37,990 nucleotides of DNA. Source: Lachnospiraceae bacterium. GTDB lineage: Bacteria; Bacillota_A; Clostridia; Lachnospirales; Lachnospiraceae. Made by a program: the position numbers and the translations under genes. The DNA lies in contig QXWX01000068.1 of the NCBI GenBank assembly GCA_009911175.1, positions 1 to 37,990 of the forward strand, given 5' to 3'. The notes below the pieces were generated by a model, which saw only the letters and a list, made by a program, of their open reading frames with translations, made no database searches and was not told the DNA's origin. Below are positions 31,333 to 37,990 of the stretch, in pieces; position 1 is the stretch's first letter, and each line of letters starts with the position of its first letter.

Positions 31333-32211
31333 ATGAATCAAGAGAAACTGAAACACATTGCGGCAGTGGAAGAGTGGGCTGCTGCGGACTCTGCCATTCA
31401 GCATGAGGATGCGGCTCTGAAAACAGCGTTCCTCTATTTTGCAGAGGAATTGCTCCCTTATTTCGGAATCACGAAAAAGGTTGTGGGGGCTGCAGCAACT
31501 GACATGATGAAGCTGGAACTGGAAAAGTACCATGAAGATTTTAATTTTATCATGGAGGATGGATCCTGGACTCATTTTGAATTTCAAAGTCAGAACGGCG
31601 GACGTAAGGATTTGAAAAGGTTCCGCGCCTATGAGGCAGTGACAAGCTACCAGCATAAGGTTGCCGTTACCACTTACGTGCTGTTTTCCGGAAATATCAA
31701 AAAGCCGATGACAGAATATACAGAAGGGGTCAACACATACCGGATTATTCCGATCACGATGAAAAGCCGCAATGCGGATCAATTGATCGCAGGGCTGCGG
31801 GAAAAACAGGAACGTGAGGAGGAACTCCAGAGAGAGGATCTGGCCCTTTTAACGCTGTGTCTGCTGATGGATGGAGAGATGTCCCTCAAGGACAGGGTGA
31901 GGGCCGCGTATCAGATCACGCGGGAAGCCGGATCGGTTGACCGGGAAATGATTGATAAGATTGAGACGATATTGTATGTGATGGCAGACAAATTTTTGGA
32001 TACATTAGAAATGGAAGAATTGATGGAGGTAATCGGAATGACACGACTTGGACAAAAGCTGGTAGATAAAGGAAAAGAAGAAGAAAGACTGGAGCTCGCC
32101 GAAGGATTAATAGGGCTTCTGGATGTGGAGGTCATTGCGGAGAGAACGAAGCTTCCGCTCGAAACCGTATTGAAATTAAAAGAGAGTAAACAGTCAGCGC
32201 CTGCGTTATAA
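31333..32211 (+). CDS. Rpn-family recombination-promoting nuclease/putative transposase
   Basis: This is a 292-aa protein of the Rpn/PD-(D/E)XK nuclease group. The core reads KYHEDFNFIMEDGSWTHFEFQSQNGGRKDLKRFRAYEAV, with Asp, Glu-x-Gln and the following basic residues forming the nuclease site. VTTYVLFSGNIKK follows. The acidic, helical C-terminus is typical. Rpn proteins in Escherichia coli promote RecA-independent recombination and some act as phage-defence or toxin proteins. The role of this one is unknown. A truncated duplicate of its start lies at 30531. AAAGGAAAA precedes the ATG. Confidence 0.78.
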   Translation: MNQEKLKHIAAVEEWAAADSAIQHEDAALKTAFLYFAEELLPYFGITKKVVGAAATDMMKLELEKYHEDFNFIMEDGSWTHFEFQSQNGGRKDLKRFRAYEAVTSYQHKVAVTTYVLFSGNIKKPMTEYTEGVNTYRIIPITMKSRNADQLIAGLREKQEREEELQREDLALLTLCLLMDGEMSLKDRVRAAYQITREAGSVDREMIDKIETILYVMADKFLDTLEMEELMEVIGMTRLGQKLVDKGKEEERLELAEGLIGLLDVEVIAERTKLPLETVLKLKESKQSAPAL

Positions 32212-32257
32212 GAAGCTCAGGAAGTGGCTCCAGGGCAAAGCTGGCAAGTGAGACCAT

Positions 32258-32303
32258 ATATGCGGGATATGTCCGTGAAAAGGGATATATTCCGCATTTT
32301 TAT
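32258..32303 (+). terminator. terminator after the Rpn-type gene
   Basis: ATATGCGGGATATGTCC pairs with GGGATATATTCCGCAT with a few mismatches around GTGAAAA and is followed by TTTTAT. Confidence 0.6.
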
Positions 32304-32437
32304 ATCCTGTGATACGGCCGGATGGCCATTATGGGATGCCCCGGGGTATATTTTATCGGATGATGTGACACTTTTTTACATAAGATCTGTAACACTTTGC
32401 AATTTCGGCAGTTAATAAAGTGAAGGGGGTGAGAGAC

Positions 32438-32941
32438 GTGGACTTTGACGGAATATATCGTTCCTATTTCAGAGACGTTTTCCTGTATATGTGTAGCCTG
32501 TCGGCGAATGAAGACATCGCGGAGGAGATTACACAGGAAACATTTGTAAAAGCATTGAGATCGATTGACACATTTGACGGCTCAAAGGATATCCGTGCGT
32601 GGCTTTTTACGATAGCACGGAACACATATTTCACCTATTGCAAGCGCCGTAAGATTTACGCGGATGAAGAAATGACAGAAGACGCCGCATCTGTTCAGAC
32701 GGATTTTACGGAACGGTTCGCGGACGAAGAAAGCGCCTTTCTCATTCACCGGTTTCTTCACAGCATGGAGGAGCCGTATAAGGAGGTGTTTAATCTGCGG
32801 GTATTCGGAGAGCTGCCTTTTGAAAAGATCGGCGCGATCTTCGGAAAAAGCTCCGGCTGGGCGAGGGTTACGTATTATCGTGCAAAAAAACAGATCATAG
32901 AATATATGGAGGCGATGGAAAATGAAACAGATCAGCTGTAA
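32438..32941 (+). CDS. ECF-type RNA polymerase sigma factor
   Basis: This is a 167-aa sigma-70 family protein. Region 2 is FDGIYRSYFRDVFLYMCSLSANEDIAEEITQETFVKAL...DIRAWLFTIARNTY, and region 4 is EEPYKEVFNLRVFGELPFEKIGAIFGKSSGWARVTYYRAKKQI. A GTG start at 32438 is preferred because AAGGGGGTGAGAG lies just before it. It overlaps the anti-sigma gene by 20 bases. The leader holds two similar elements (TGTGACACTTTTTT and TGTAACACTTTGC), which may be autoregulated promoter -35 parts. Confidence 0.88.
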   Translation: MDFDGIYRSYFRDVFLYMCSLSANEDIAEEITQETFVKALRSIDTFDGSKDIRAWLFTIARNTYFTYCKRRKIYADEEMTEDAASVQTDFTERFADEESAFLIHRFLHSMEEPYKEVFNLRVFGELPFEKIGAIFGKSSGWARVTYYRAKKQIIEYMEAMENETDQL

Positions 32942-33650
32942 TGTCATAAAAGATATTCTTCCGCTTTATCTGGATGATGTGGTCAGCCAGGACACCAGGG
33001 AAATGGTGGAGGAGCATCTGGAATCCTGCGATGCCTGCAGAAAGGAAGCAGACGTTTTAAAAAGCAGTGTTGCACTGCCGGCAGACAGAAGCACGAAGCT
33101 CCTGGACGCAAGGATCCTGAAAAATCTGAAGAAACGGTTATTCAAGAGAAAAGCAGTCATAGCAATCCTCTCAGCCGCCGCGGCTGCCGCAGTGATATTC
33201 GGAGTGTACTGCATCCTGACTCTGCCCCAGATTTTCATTCCCTATGACAGTGCAAGGATCAGCATAGAGGAAGTGGACGGAAAGCTCTATGCAAGCTACG
33301 AAGGAGATAATCTGGATATGACCTTCAATACGCACCCATTTGACATGGAGATCGGTGGGGAAGAAAAAAAGGCGGCTGTCGTCTGCTATTATGAAACCCT
33401 TTGGTCGAAATATATCGCGCCTGTATTTTCAAGCCGTGATAACGTACATGGCGACAGACATACGTTTTATATGGGAGACAGGGAAGAGATCGACCGAATC
33501 TACTACGGACCAGGTGACCTTCCCGACCGGTTTCATTCTGATCCGGTGGATTATAATGAAAATGGGATTTTCGACTCGGATGAGATGATGGGATATGACG
33601 GGTATGAGGAGATGGTCAGCGAGGCGGAGCTGATCTGGGAGAAATCTTGA
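32922..33650 (+). CDS. anti-sigma factor, zinc-finger membrane protein
   Basis: This is a 242-aa anti-sigma factor. The N-terminal zf-HC2 domain is CNVIKDILPLYLDDVVSQDTREMVEEHLESCDACRKE, with His-x3-Cys-x2-Cys near residues 32-39. One membrane helix lies near 78-98 (AVIAILSAAAAAAVIFGVY). The extracytoplasmic part of about 140 residues is acidic and near its end contains DYNENGIFDSDEMMG, a possible EF-hand-like calcium loop. It presumably holds the overlapping sigma factor at the membrane until a signal releases it. A terminator follows. Confidence 0.85.
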   Translation: MKQISCNVIKDILPLYLDDVVSQDTREMVEEHLESCDACRKEADVLKSSVALPADRSTKLLDARILKNLKKRLFKRKAVIAILSAAAAAAVIFGVYCILTLPQIFIPYDSARISIEEVDGKLYASYEGDNLDMTFNTHPFDMEIGGEEKKAAVVCYYETLWSKYIAPVFSSRDNVHGDRHTFYMGDREEIDRIYYGPGDLPDRFHSDPVDYNENGIFDSDEMMGYDGYEEMVSEAELIWEKS

Positions 33651-33723
33651 TTAAGAGTGGTGAAGGCAATCAGGGAGAATGCGGATATATAGCGTAATAT
33701 AAAAATGGAATAAGTAGTTTTAA

Positions 33724-33759
33724 CAGCCGCAGATTCAAAAAGATTCTGCGGCTGTTTTT
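33724..33759 (+). terminator. terminator of the sigma/anti-sigma operon
   Basis: CAGCCGCAG (33724-33732) pairs with CTGCGGCTG (33746-33754), extended by GATT/ATTC-type pairing, followed by TTTTT. Confidence 0.8.
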
Positions 33760-33857
33760 CTGCTGTTTTCAGGAAGATTCAGTTGTCCTGACGTCCCGGA
33801 AAGAGAATATGCATTTTGAGCAGCCAAAACAACCTGTTAGTCAATAGATGTTGATTT

Positions 33858-33886
33858 TTGACAGCAGAACCCGTAAATTGATTATT
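33858..33886 (+). promoter_or_regulatory. promoter of the agr locus
   Basis: TTGACA (33858-33863) with ATTATT 17 bases downstream (33881-33886). The start near 33893 gives a leader of about 60 bases. Upstream GTTAG and GTTGA elements might be AgrA contacts but I cannot show it. Confidence 0.5.
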
Positions 33887-33953
33887 GAAATTAAGGAGCT
33901 GTAGAAAAAAACTGATACAGATCCTAAGGAAGGAGGATGTCGAGACACAGAAG

Positions 33954-34562
33954 ATGATTGAGAGAACGGCGAAAAGGATTGCGGTAAGCTGCGCAAAAAA
34001 CAATGTGATCCAGAAGGAACAGGAAGGGGTATGCGCCTACGGCATGGAGCTGCTGATCGCGACGGCGTGCAGCACGGCGGCCATATTAGGAGCGGGACTG
34101 ATTCTGCATCAGTTCTTGTATACCATATTTTTATTGGTTCCCTTTTACCACATCCGGATGTATGCAGGGGGAATCCATGCGGAAACCTATACGAAGTGTA
34201 TTCTGTCATTTACCGTGGGATTTCTGATGATCCTGCTGGGGACGGAATATTTGATCCGAGCGGGTTTTCAGGATGGGCTGATGCTGTGTTCCCTGATGTC
34301 CTTTCTGGTGATCTGGCTGGTGTCCCCGGTGGAGGACCACAGCAGGCCGCTCAGCGTAGAGGAACAGGCAGGATATAAGAAAAAAGCGCGCATCTCAGCA
34401 CTTGGCTATGAGTCCATGATACAGGCGATATATTACATTTGGAAGCCGGCGGAGGCTTTGTATGCGGCATCAGCCGTAAGTGCCGTTGCGCTGGTCCTTA
34501 TATTGGGGATTGTAAAAAATAAAAGAATCGGATATCGGCCGGCGCATATTTGTAGAAAATGA
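33954..34562 (+). CDS. agrB: AgrB-family peptide-processing protease
   Basis: This is a 202-aa membrane protease that cuts AgrD and helps cyclise the autoinducer peptide. The catalytic region is RMYAGGIHAETYTKC with His75 and Cys82, and about six hydrophobic segments surround it. The ATG at 33954 gives the usual family N-terminus (MIERTAKRIAVSCAKNNVIQKEQ). The frame is open further up to TTG 33885. AAGGAGG at about 33930 is somewhat far from this ATG. No agrD lies directly downstream in the 93-base gap. The candidate AgrD is at the end of the operon. Confidence 0.85.
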   Translation: MIERTAKRIAVSCAKNNVIQKEQEGVCAYGMELLIATACSTAAILGAGLILHQFLYTIFLLVPFYHIRMYAGGIHAETYTKCILSFTVGFLMILLGTEYLIRAGFQDGLMLCSLMSFLVIWLVSPVEDHSRPLSVEEQAGYKKKARISALGYESMIQAIYYIWKPAEALYAASAVSAVALVLILGIVKNKRIGYRPAHICRK

Positions 34563-34655
34563 AAAATGTGATATACTTAGATATACCCAATGTGCCCCCT
34601 GTGGCGGCCAACCGGTTGTTTTGCAGGGTAAAATAACGAGGAAAGAGGTTTCGGG

Positions 34656-35366
34656 ATGATTAAGATAGCCGTGTGTGACGATGAGCAGCATTTTGTAACA
34701 CAGATCAAAAATATTCTGGAGGAATATGGTAAAATAAATCAGACAGAGATCAGCGTCAGTGAGTTTCATGACGGTGTCATGCTTTTGGAGCGGTATGACT
34801 GCAGCTATGACATCATCTTTTTGGATATCAAAATGCCCCATATCGACGGCGTGAAGGTGGCGGAGAAGATACGTGTCCGGGATCCCAATGTGACGATTAT
34901 TTTCCTGACCTCTCTCTTTGGGCGGGCTGTGGACGGCTATCGGGTCCGCGCGTCCAATTTTTTGGTCAAACCGGTCTCCAAAAAGAAGCTTACACAGGAG
35001 ATTGACCGCTGGATAGAGACAAACAGGGAAAAGAAGCAGGAATGCCTGCTCGTAGAAAACATGACAGGACGGTTTATGATTCCAATCTCCTCATTGAGAT
35101 ACATCGAGACGGCTGATCGAAACCTGTTGCTGCATTCGGAGGAAAAAAAGATTGTCTGCTATAAAAAACTGAAGGAGCTGAAGGAACGGCTGGAACCGTA
35201 TGGTTTTGGGCAGAGCCACAAGAGTTATCTGGTGAATTTTTCATATATTGATACCATCAGCGGCAATGCGATCATCCTGGTTACGAAAGAGGAGATTCCC
35301 CTGAGCCGGGCAATGAAAAAAGAGTTTATGGCACGCCTTGCCAGATATATGGGAGGGAAGCTATGA
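34656..35366 (+). CDS. LytTR response regulator, AgrA-like
   Basis: This is a 236-aa regulator. The receiver begins MIKIAVCDDEQHFV, with the phosphorylation site Asp57 in IIFLDIKMPHIDG, IIFLTS and the Lys in FLVKPVSKKK. The LytTR domain follows, from about 130 (LLVENMTGRFMIPISSLRYIE...SHKSYLVNFSYIDTI...IPLSRAMKKEFMARLARY). GAGGAAAGAGG lies before the ATG. The stop overlaps the kinase ATG. In agr systems this regulator activates the agr operon and target genes when the peptide is sensed. Confidence 0.9.
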   Translation: MIKIAVCDDEQHFVTQIKNILEEYGKINQTEISVSEFHDGVMLLERYDCSYDIIFLDIKMPHIDGVKVAEKIRVRDPNVTIIFLTSLFGRAVDGYRVRASNFLVKPVSKKKLTQEIDRWIETNREKKQECLLVENMTGRFMIPISSLRYIETADRNLLLHSEEKKIVCYKKLKELKERLEPYGFGQSHKSYLVNFSYIDTISGNAIILVTKEEIPLSRAMKKEFMARLARYMGGKL

Positions 35367-36637
35367 ATGCGGTTCTGGATGTTGTGTTTACCTTGATTGA
35401 AGGCTGCTGTTTGCTATATCTGGTAAAAAATGAGAAGATTGACTATAGGAGACAAGTACTTTTTGTGCTTTTTTATATTTTTATAATCTTTGGATTTACA
35501 CAGATGTTTACGCTTTCAGAGATAGCAATTAAGGTGGTGTTTACCACCGTGAGCGTAATTATATTAGGTGCTTTTATACTTGGTTTGTCAATGAAAAAAT
35601 CAATTTTCTATATGATGATTGGTGAATTTTTACTTATGGCCAGTGAGCTTCTTATCATTAATATTGGATTAATGTTTCAAATAAATCCAGGGTTAAAAGA
35701 GGATGCGTCAATTTCTACCATACATATAATCATAAGTAAAATCGTATATATCACTCTTTTAATTACGGTACAGAAAATAATTTCTGATGTAAGCAGGGAA
35801 CGTTTTGATATAAAAGCATTGTTTTTCTTTGTGGGTTCCAATATTGGTTATATGGTTGTGGGAATATTTCTTTTAGCTAACCTTCTTTACACGGAGGGGG
35901 AAGCATATAGTAATATGCTGTTGGCCTGCTCGGTTATTTTGTTCCTTACATTTATTATTAATGTTTTCTTTTCCAACAAATATTCCAGAATAGAAAATGA
36001 GGCGCAACAGCAAAGGATGGCAATTTATAAATTAGAAACGCAAACGCGATATTATGAAGAAAAAATGAGGGATGAAGAGCGGATTAAAGAAATCTATCAT
36101 GATATGAAGAACCATTTACTGTTATTGGAAGAAGAGTGGGGGGAGAAAAACAGTACAGGGATTAAAAATCTGAGGAAAGAAATAGCACAATACGAAAACT
36201 ATTATAGAACTGGAAATAAATTTGCAGATATTATTTTAAAGGACAAGTTTGCAAAAGCTGCGGAATATGGCATCAATATTGAGGATAATGTAGAACTGAT
36301 TGAGATTGATTTTATTGAACCTCTGGATCTCAGTACTGTTTTTGGAAATTTGTTGGATAACGCCATAGAAGCCTGCAGATTAATCGAAGAACCGGAAAAA
36401 AGGCAGATATCTATTTCGTCAAAACGGGAGCATAATCTTCTGATTATCAGCATTAAAAATAATAAAGTGCGTGGGAATATAAAAAATGCCCCTAAAAAAG
36501 TAATACATGGATATGGATTGGCAAACGTAGCAGCGTCAGTTCACAAATATGGAGGAGAAATTGATATTATGGAAGGGGAACAGGAATTTGCTGTCAATAT
36601 CGTAATGTCGATTAAGAAAGGAGAGGAGTTCACATGA
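35363..36637 (+). CDS. agrC: GHKL sensor kinase, AgrC-like
   Basis: This is a 424-aa kinase. About six membrane helices lie in residues 1-205 and form the peptide-sensing part. The phospho-acceptor box is IYHDMKNHLLLLEEEWG near residue 247, the N-box is FGNLLDNAIEACRLIEEP and the G-box is HGYGLANVAASVHKYGG. The coding sequence is much more AT-rich than agrA and agrB. It overlaps agrA by 4 bases and agrD by 4 bases (both ATGA), so the three are translationally coupled. Confidence 0.9.
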   Translation: MNAVLDVVFTLIEGCCLLYLVKNEKIDYRRQVLFVLFYIFIIFGFTQMFTLSEIAIKVVFTTVSVIILGAFILGLSMKKSIFYMMIGEFLLMASELLIINIGLMFQINPGLKEDASISTIHIIISKIVYITLLITVQKIISDVSRERFDIKALFFFVGSNIGYMVVGIFLLANLLYTEGEAYSNMLLACSVILFLTFIINVFFSNKYSRIENEAQQQRMAIYKLETQTRYYEEKMRDEERIKEIYHDMKNHLLLLEEEWGEKNSTGIKNLRKEIAQYENYYRTGNKFADIILKDKFAKAAEYGINIEDNVELIEIDFIEPLDLSTVFGNLLDNAIEACRLIEEPEKRQISISSKREHNLLIISIKNNKVRGNIKNAPKKVIHGYGLANVAASVHKYGGEIDIMEGEQEFAVNIVMSIKKGEEFT

Positions 36638-36795
36638 AAAAAACTATACTGAATATTTTGTGTAATATTGCGTTGTGGACAGCAGTTCATTCTCTGTCAC
36701 AATGCAGTGGTATGTGTGGGCATCAGCCGGAGCTGACAGATTCCCTAAAAAAGCAAATGGAACAGTTAAAAGGTAAAACATGTGCAGAGCTATAA
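36634..36795 (+). CDS. agrD: AgrD-like cyclic peptide autoinducer precursor with two cysteines
   Basis: This is a 53-aa precursor, MKKTILNILCNIALWTAVHS then LSQCSGMCGHQPEL and a charged tail TDSLKKQMEQLKGK. The layout is an amphipathic leader, a Cys-containing core, then an acidic/proline tail (HQPEL...SLKK), as in AgrD proteins. Cys24 and Cys28 are the candidates for the thiolactone. By spacing to the Pro, Cys24 with the residues through Cys28 is the most likely ring. GAAAGGAGAGG precedes the ATG, which overlaps the kinase stop. It is not next to agrB, an unusual order. Confidence 0.75.
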   Translation: MKKTILNILCNIALWTAVHSLSQCSGMCGHQPELTDSLKKQMEQLKGKTCAEL

Positions 36796-37198
36796 AATAG
36801 ACATGAAGGAATCCCAACTGCCTGTCTTGCTGACGAAATCTATTGTATACAATCTGATCCATCGCATTGGAAACCACCGCATTCATGCACCAAAGATTGA
36901 GGCGGAAGCACTGTTGGAAATGCCGTACATAAAATACCTGCTGGATGTTTTCCGAAGCAATCCGGAGTTTTTTGCAATATTCAAAATCCCGCCAGAGGTC
37001 TGCTTAGACGCGGAAGTGATATACCGTCTTTTTGCAGATCAATTTCTAATGCTGAGAATGGATGGTGACAAGTGCTTTGAACAGGTGAAAATGCTGAAAC
37101 AGGATGCCAGGATATGGTATTGTTTTCAATGCTCTGCAAACTTTTATCGAGTATGCCATAGTGATCCGGGGGCTTTGGATCTGAGTAGTTTTGTATAG
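36782..37198 (+). CDS. hypothetical protein, 138 aa
   Basis: The GTG start at 36782 overlaps the agrD stop, with AAAAGG just upstream. An ATG at 36803 would be an alternative. The protein is soluble and contains LLEMPYIKYLLDVFRSNPEFFAIFKIPPEVCLDAEVIYRLF. It has several cysteines (about five) and no membrane helix. I do not recognise the family. It ends the agr operon before a terminator, so it may be an agr target or accessory, or a fragment of a larger gene. Confidence 0.6.
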   Translation: MQSYKIDMKESQLPVLLTKSIVYNLIHRIGNHRIHAPKIEAEALLEMPYIKYLLDVFRSNPEFFAIFKIPPEVCLDAEVIYRLFADQFLMLRMDGDKCFEQVKMLKQDARIWYCFQCSANFYRVCHSDPGALDLSSFV

Positions 37199-37258
37199 GG
37201 TTGCTCTTTATCCGGAACGGTGACTTTACTTGGCATTTCGTACAATATCACGATGTAG

Positions 37259-37306
37259 AATACGTTCAATCTATGATAAATTCAGTGATTGAACGTATTT
37301 TTTATA
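37259..37306 (+). terminator. terminator of the agr operon
   Basis: AATACGTTCAATC (37259-37271) pairs perfectly with GATTGAACGTATT (37287-37299), followed by TTTTAT. The region 37200-37448 otherwise shows no gene. Confidence 0.8.
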
Positions 37307-37448
37307 TGCACAATATATATTATCAAGAGTGAAATTCTACTGTAAGGATTTATGGTGGATTTCTTATGGCTGCGGCGAGGTTTTTTGACTTGTGCAGACG
37401 GATAAATAGGGAAGCCAAGATGTGACAGTTATTTTTCTGCAACTCCTA

Positions 37449-37990
37449 GTGCGCCTAGATAGGGCGTGATGTTTAGCGGGTGGAAATCCCGTCTGATAAG
37501 ATGCTAACCACATCATCAGTAGCAACCCTGAGTATGCGGTAGTAATATCGTAGGCTAAGCGTGGGAAGTTAGATGGTAGGGTCATAAGGCATGTTAGCCA
37601 CGAAAGGTAGATTAAACCAGTGTGCCGACGTTGTTAGGAATGCGGAAGGCAACATGTGAGGTATCGCTAGGGTGAGATGCCGCACAGCACTGCGGGGTTT
37701 GGAGTCAGCCATGCCATACAATGACATCACGTTAACTGGGGAGAACCTGTATCTCTCCGCATGAGGTGTGACCATGCGGTATGCTCGACAACTCACGAAG
37801 GAGGGCAAACGGAATACAGGTAGTCGGATGGACGGATAGTACCGAAGAAAGCGGGTAATGCCGCCGGAGGGAAGCCGAGAGTGGGCTGTGCCTCGCAGCC
37901 CTTCCATGCAAAGCAATATCGAAGAGGAAACATAAACCATACCCAGAGGTGGAACGATTATGGGAACGAAATTGGAGAGAATATCTCAAC
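37449..37990 (+). mobile_element. group II intron, 5' part (continues beyond the window)
   Basis: The boundary GTGCGCC at 37449 is the conserved GUGYG start of a group II intron. The following 510 bases read as the structured domain I-III RNA typical of bacterial introns (AGCGGGTGGAAATCCCG, GCGTGGGAAGTTAGATGG, CGAAGGAGGGCAAACGG). A maturase gene begins at 37960. The left exon is CTGCAACTCCTA, about 190 bases after a terminator, in non-coding DNA. The right end lies outside the window. Confidence 0.85.
37960..37990 (+). CDS. ltrA: group II intron reverse transcriptase/maturase, 5' end only
   Basis: The ATG at 37960 follows AGAGGTGGAACG and gives MGTKLERISQ up to the window edge. This matches the start of LtrA-type intron-encoded proteins, which splice and mobilise the intron. 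Only ten codons are visible. Confidence 0.7.
   Translation, partial: MGTKLERISQ

Noticed and set aside
31209..31406. 65-aa frame ahead of the Rpn-type gene
   Set aside because: No ribosome site, overlaps the real gene start in another frame, and no recognisable pattern.
34563..34655. AgrD precursor directly after agrB
   Set aside because: No start codon with ribosome site and no Cys-core followed by an acidic tail in any plus frame. The ORF at 36634 fits far better.
37364..37989. Minus-strand frames at the right end
   Set aside because: They lie opposite the structured group II intron RNA and show no protein family features.

Overview
The window looks like accessory-rich chromosome of a gut Clostridia species, most likely Lachnospiraceae. 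This rests on recognisable family content, not on any search: a CptIN-type type III toxin-antitoxin locus, a holin-like type I toxin, LytTR/GHKL two-component systems, an agr-type quorum-sensing locus, an AAA/PD-(D/E)XK (DUF1703-type) gene, an Rpn-type nuclease and a bacterial group II intron. Base composition is mosaic. About 0.8-7.6 kb, 30.0-31.3 kb and 35.4-37.4 kb are AT-rich, while 7.8-29.9 kb is visibly more GC-rich.

Region 1 (1-7.6 kb) is a decaying accessory island. It starts with an IS66 remnant (tnpA/tnpB, no tnpC). Next come a tautomerase, a frameshifted small gene, and a type III toxin-antitoxin locus whose toxin gene is split by a 159-bp MITE. A complete-looking type I toxin/antisense RNA pair follows, then a transposase/unknown-protein chimera. 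The rest is intact HAD, GNAT and methyltransferase genes mixed with broken HD-domain, GTPase-DUF697 and DUF4230-like genes, each missing its middle.

Region 2 (7.6-15.5 kb) is a catabolic operon that resembles sugar-acid use. It holds a zinc dehydrogenase, an ABC sugar-type binding lipoprotein, two permeases, two DapA-family aldolases, a D-2-hydroxyacid dehydrogenase and an IclR regulator. A deletion has fused the second permease to the first aldolase, so the transporter and that aldolase are probably dead. A sigma-A promoter with a 17-bp palindrome just downstream is the likely IclR control point.

Region 3 (15.5-23.3 kb) has a flavodoxin and GNAT remnant joined tail to tail, a TetR regulator with a very long palindrome in its leader, a MATE exporter, a GNAT enzyme, an ABC exporter pair and cutC.

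Region 4 (23.6-29.9 kb) is the most interesting candidate system. A LytTR response regulator and GHKL kinase are followed by 21-bp-period direct repeats of the LytTR-site kind. Then come a 16-codon ORF whose Shine-Dalgarno sits in a hairpin loop, a 56-aa membrane protein and an ABC ATPase. The presumed partner permease follows only after an AAA/PD-(D/E)XK gene preceded by four 33-bp tandem repeats.

Region 5 (29.9-37.9 kb) holds two nucleotidyltransferase genes, a HEPN fragment, a duplicated start of an Rpn-type gene and its intact copy, and an ECF sigma/anti-sigma pair. It then has an agr locus in the order agrB-agrA-agrC-agrD, whose AgrD carries two cysteines. The window ends in the 5' part of a group II intron, just after the start of its maturase.
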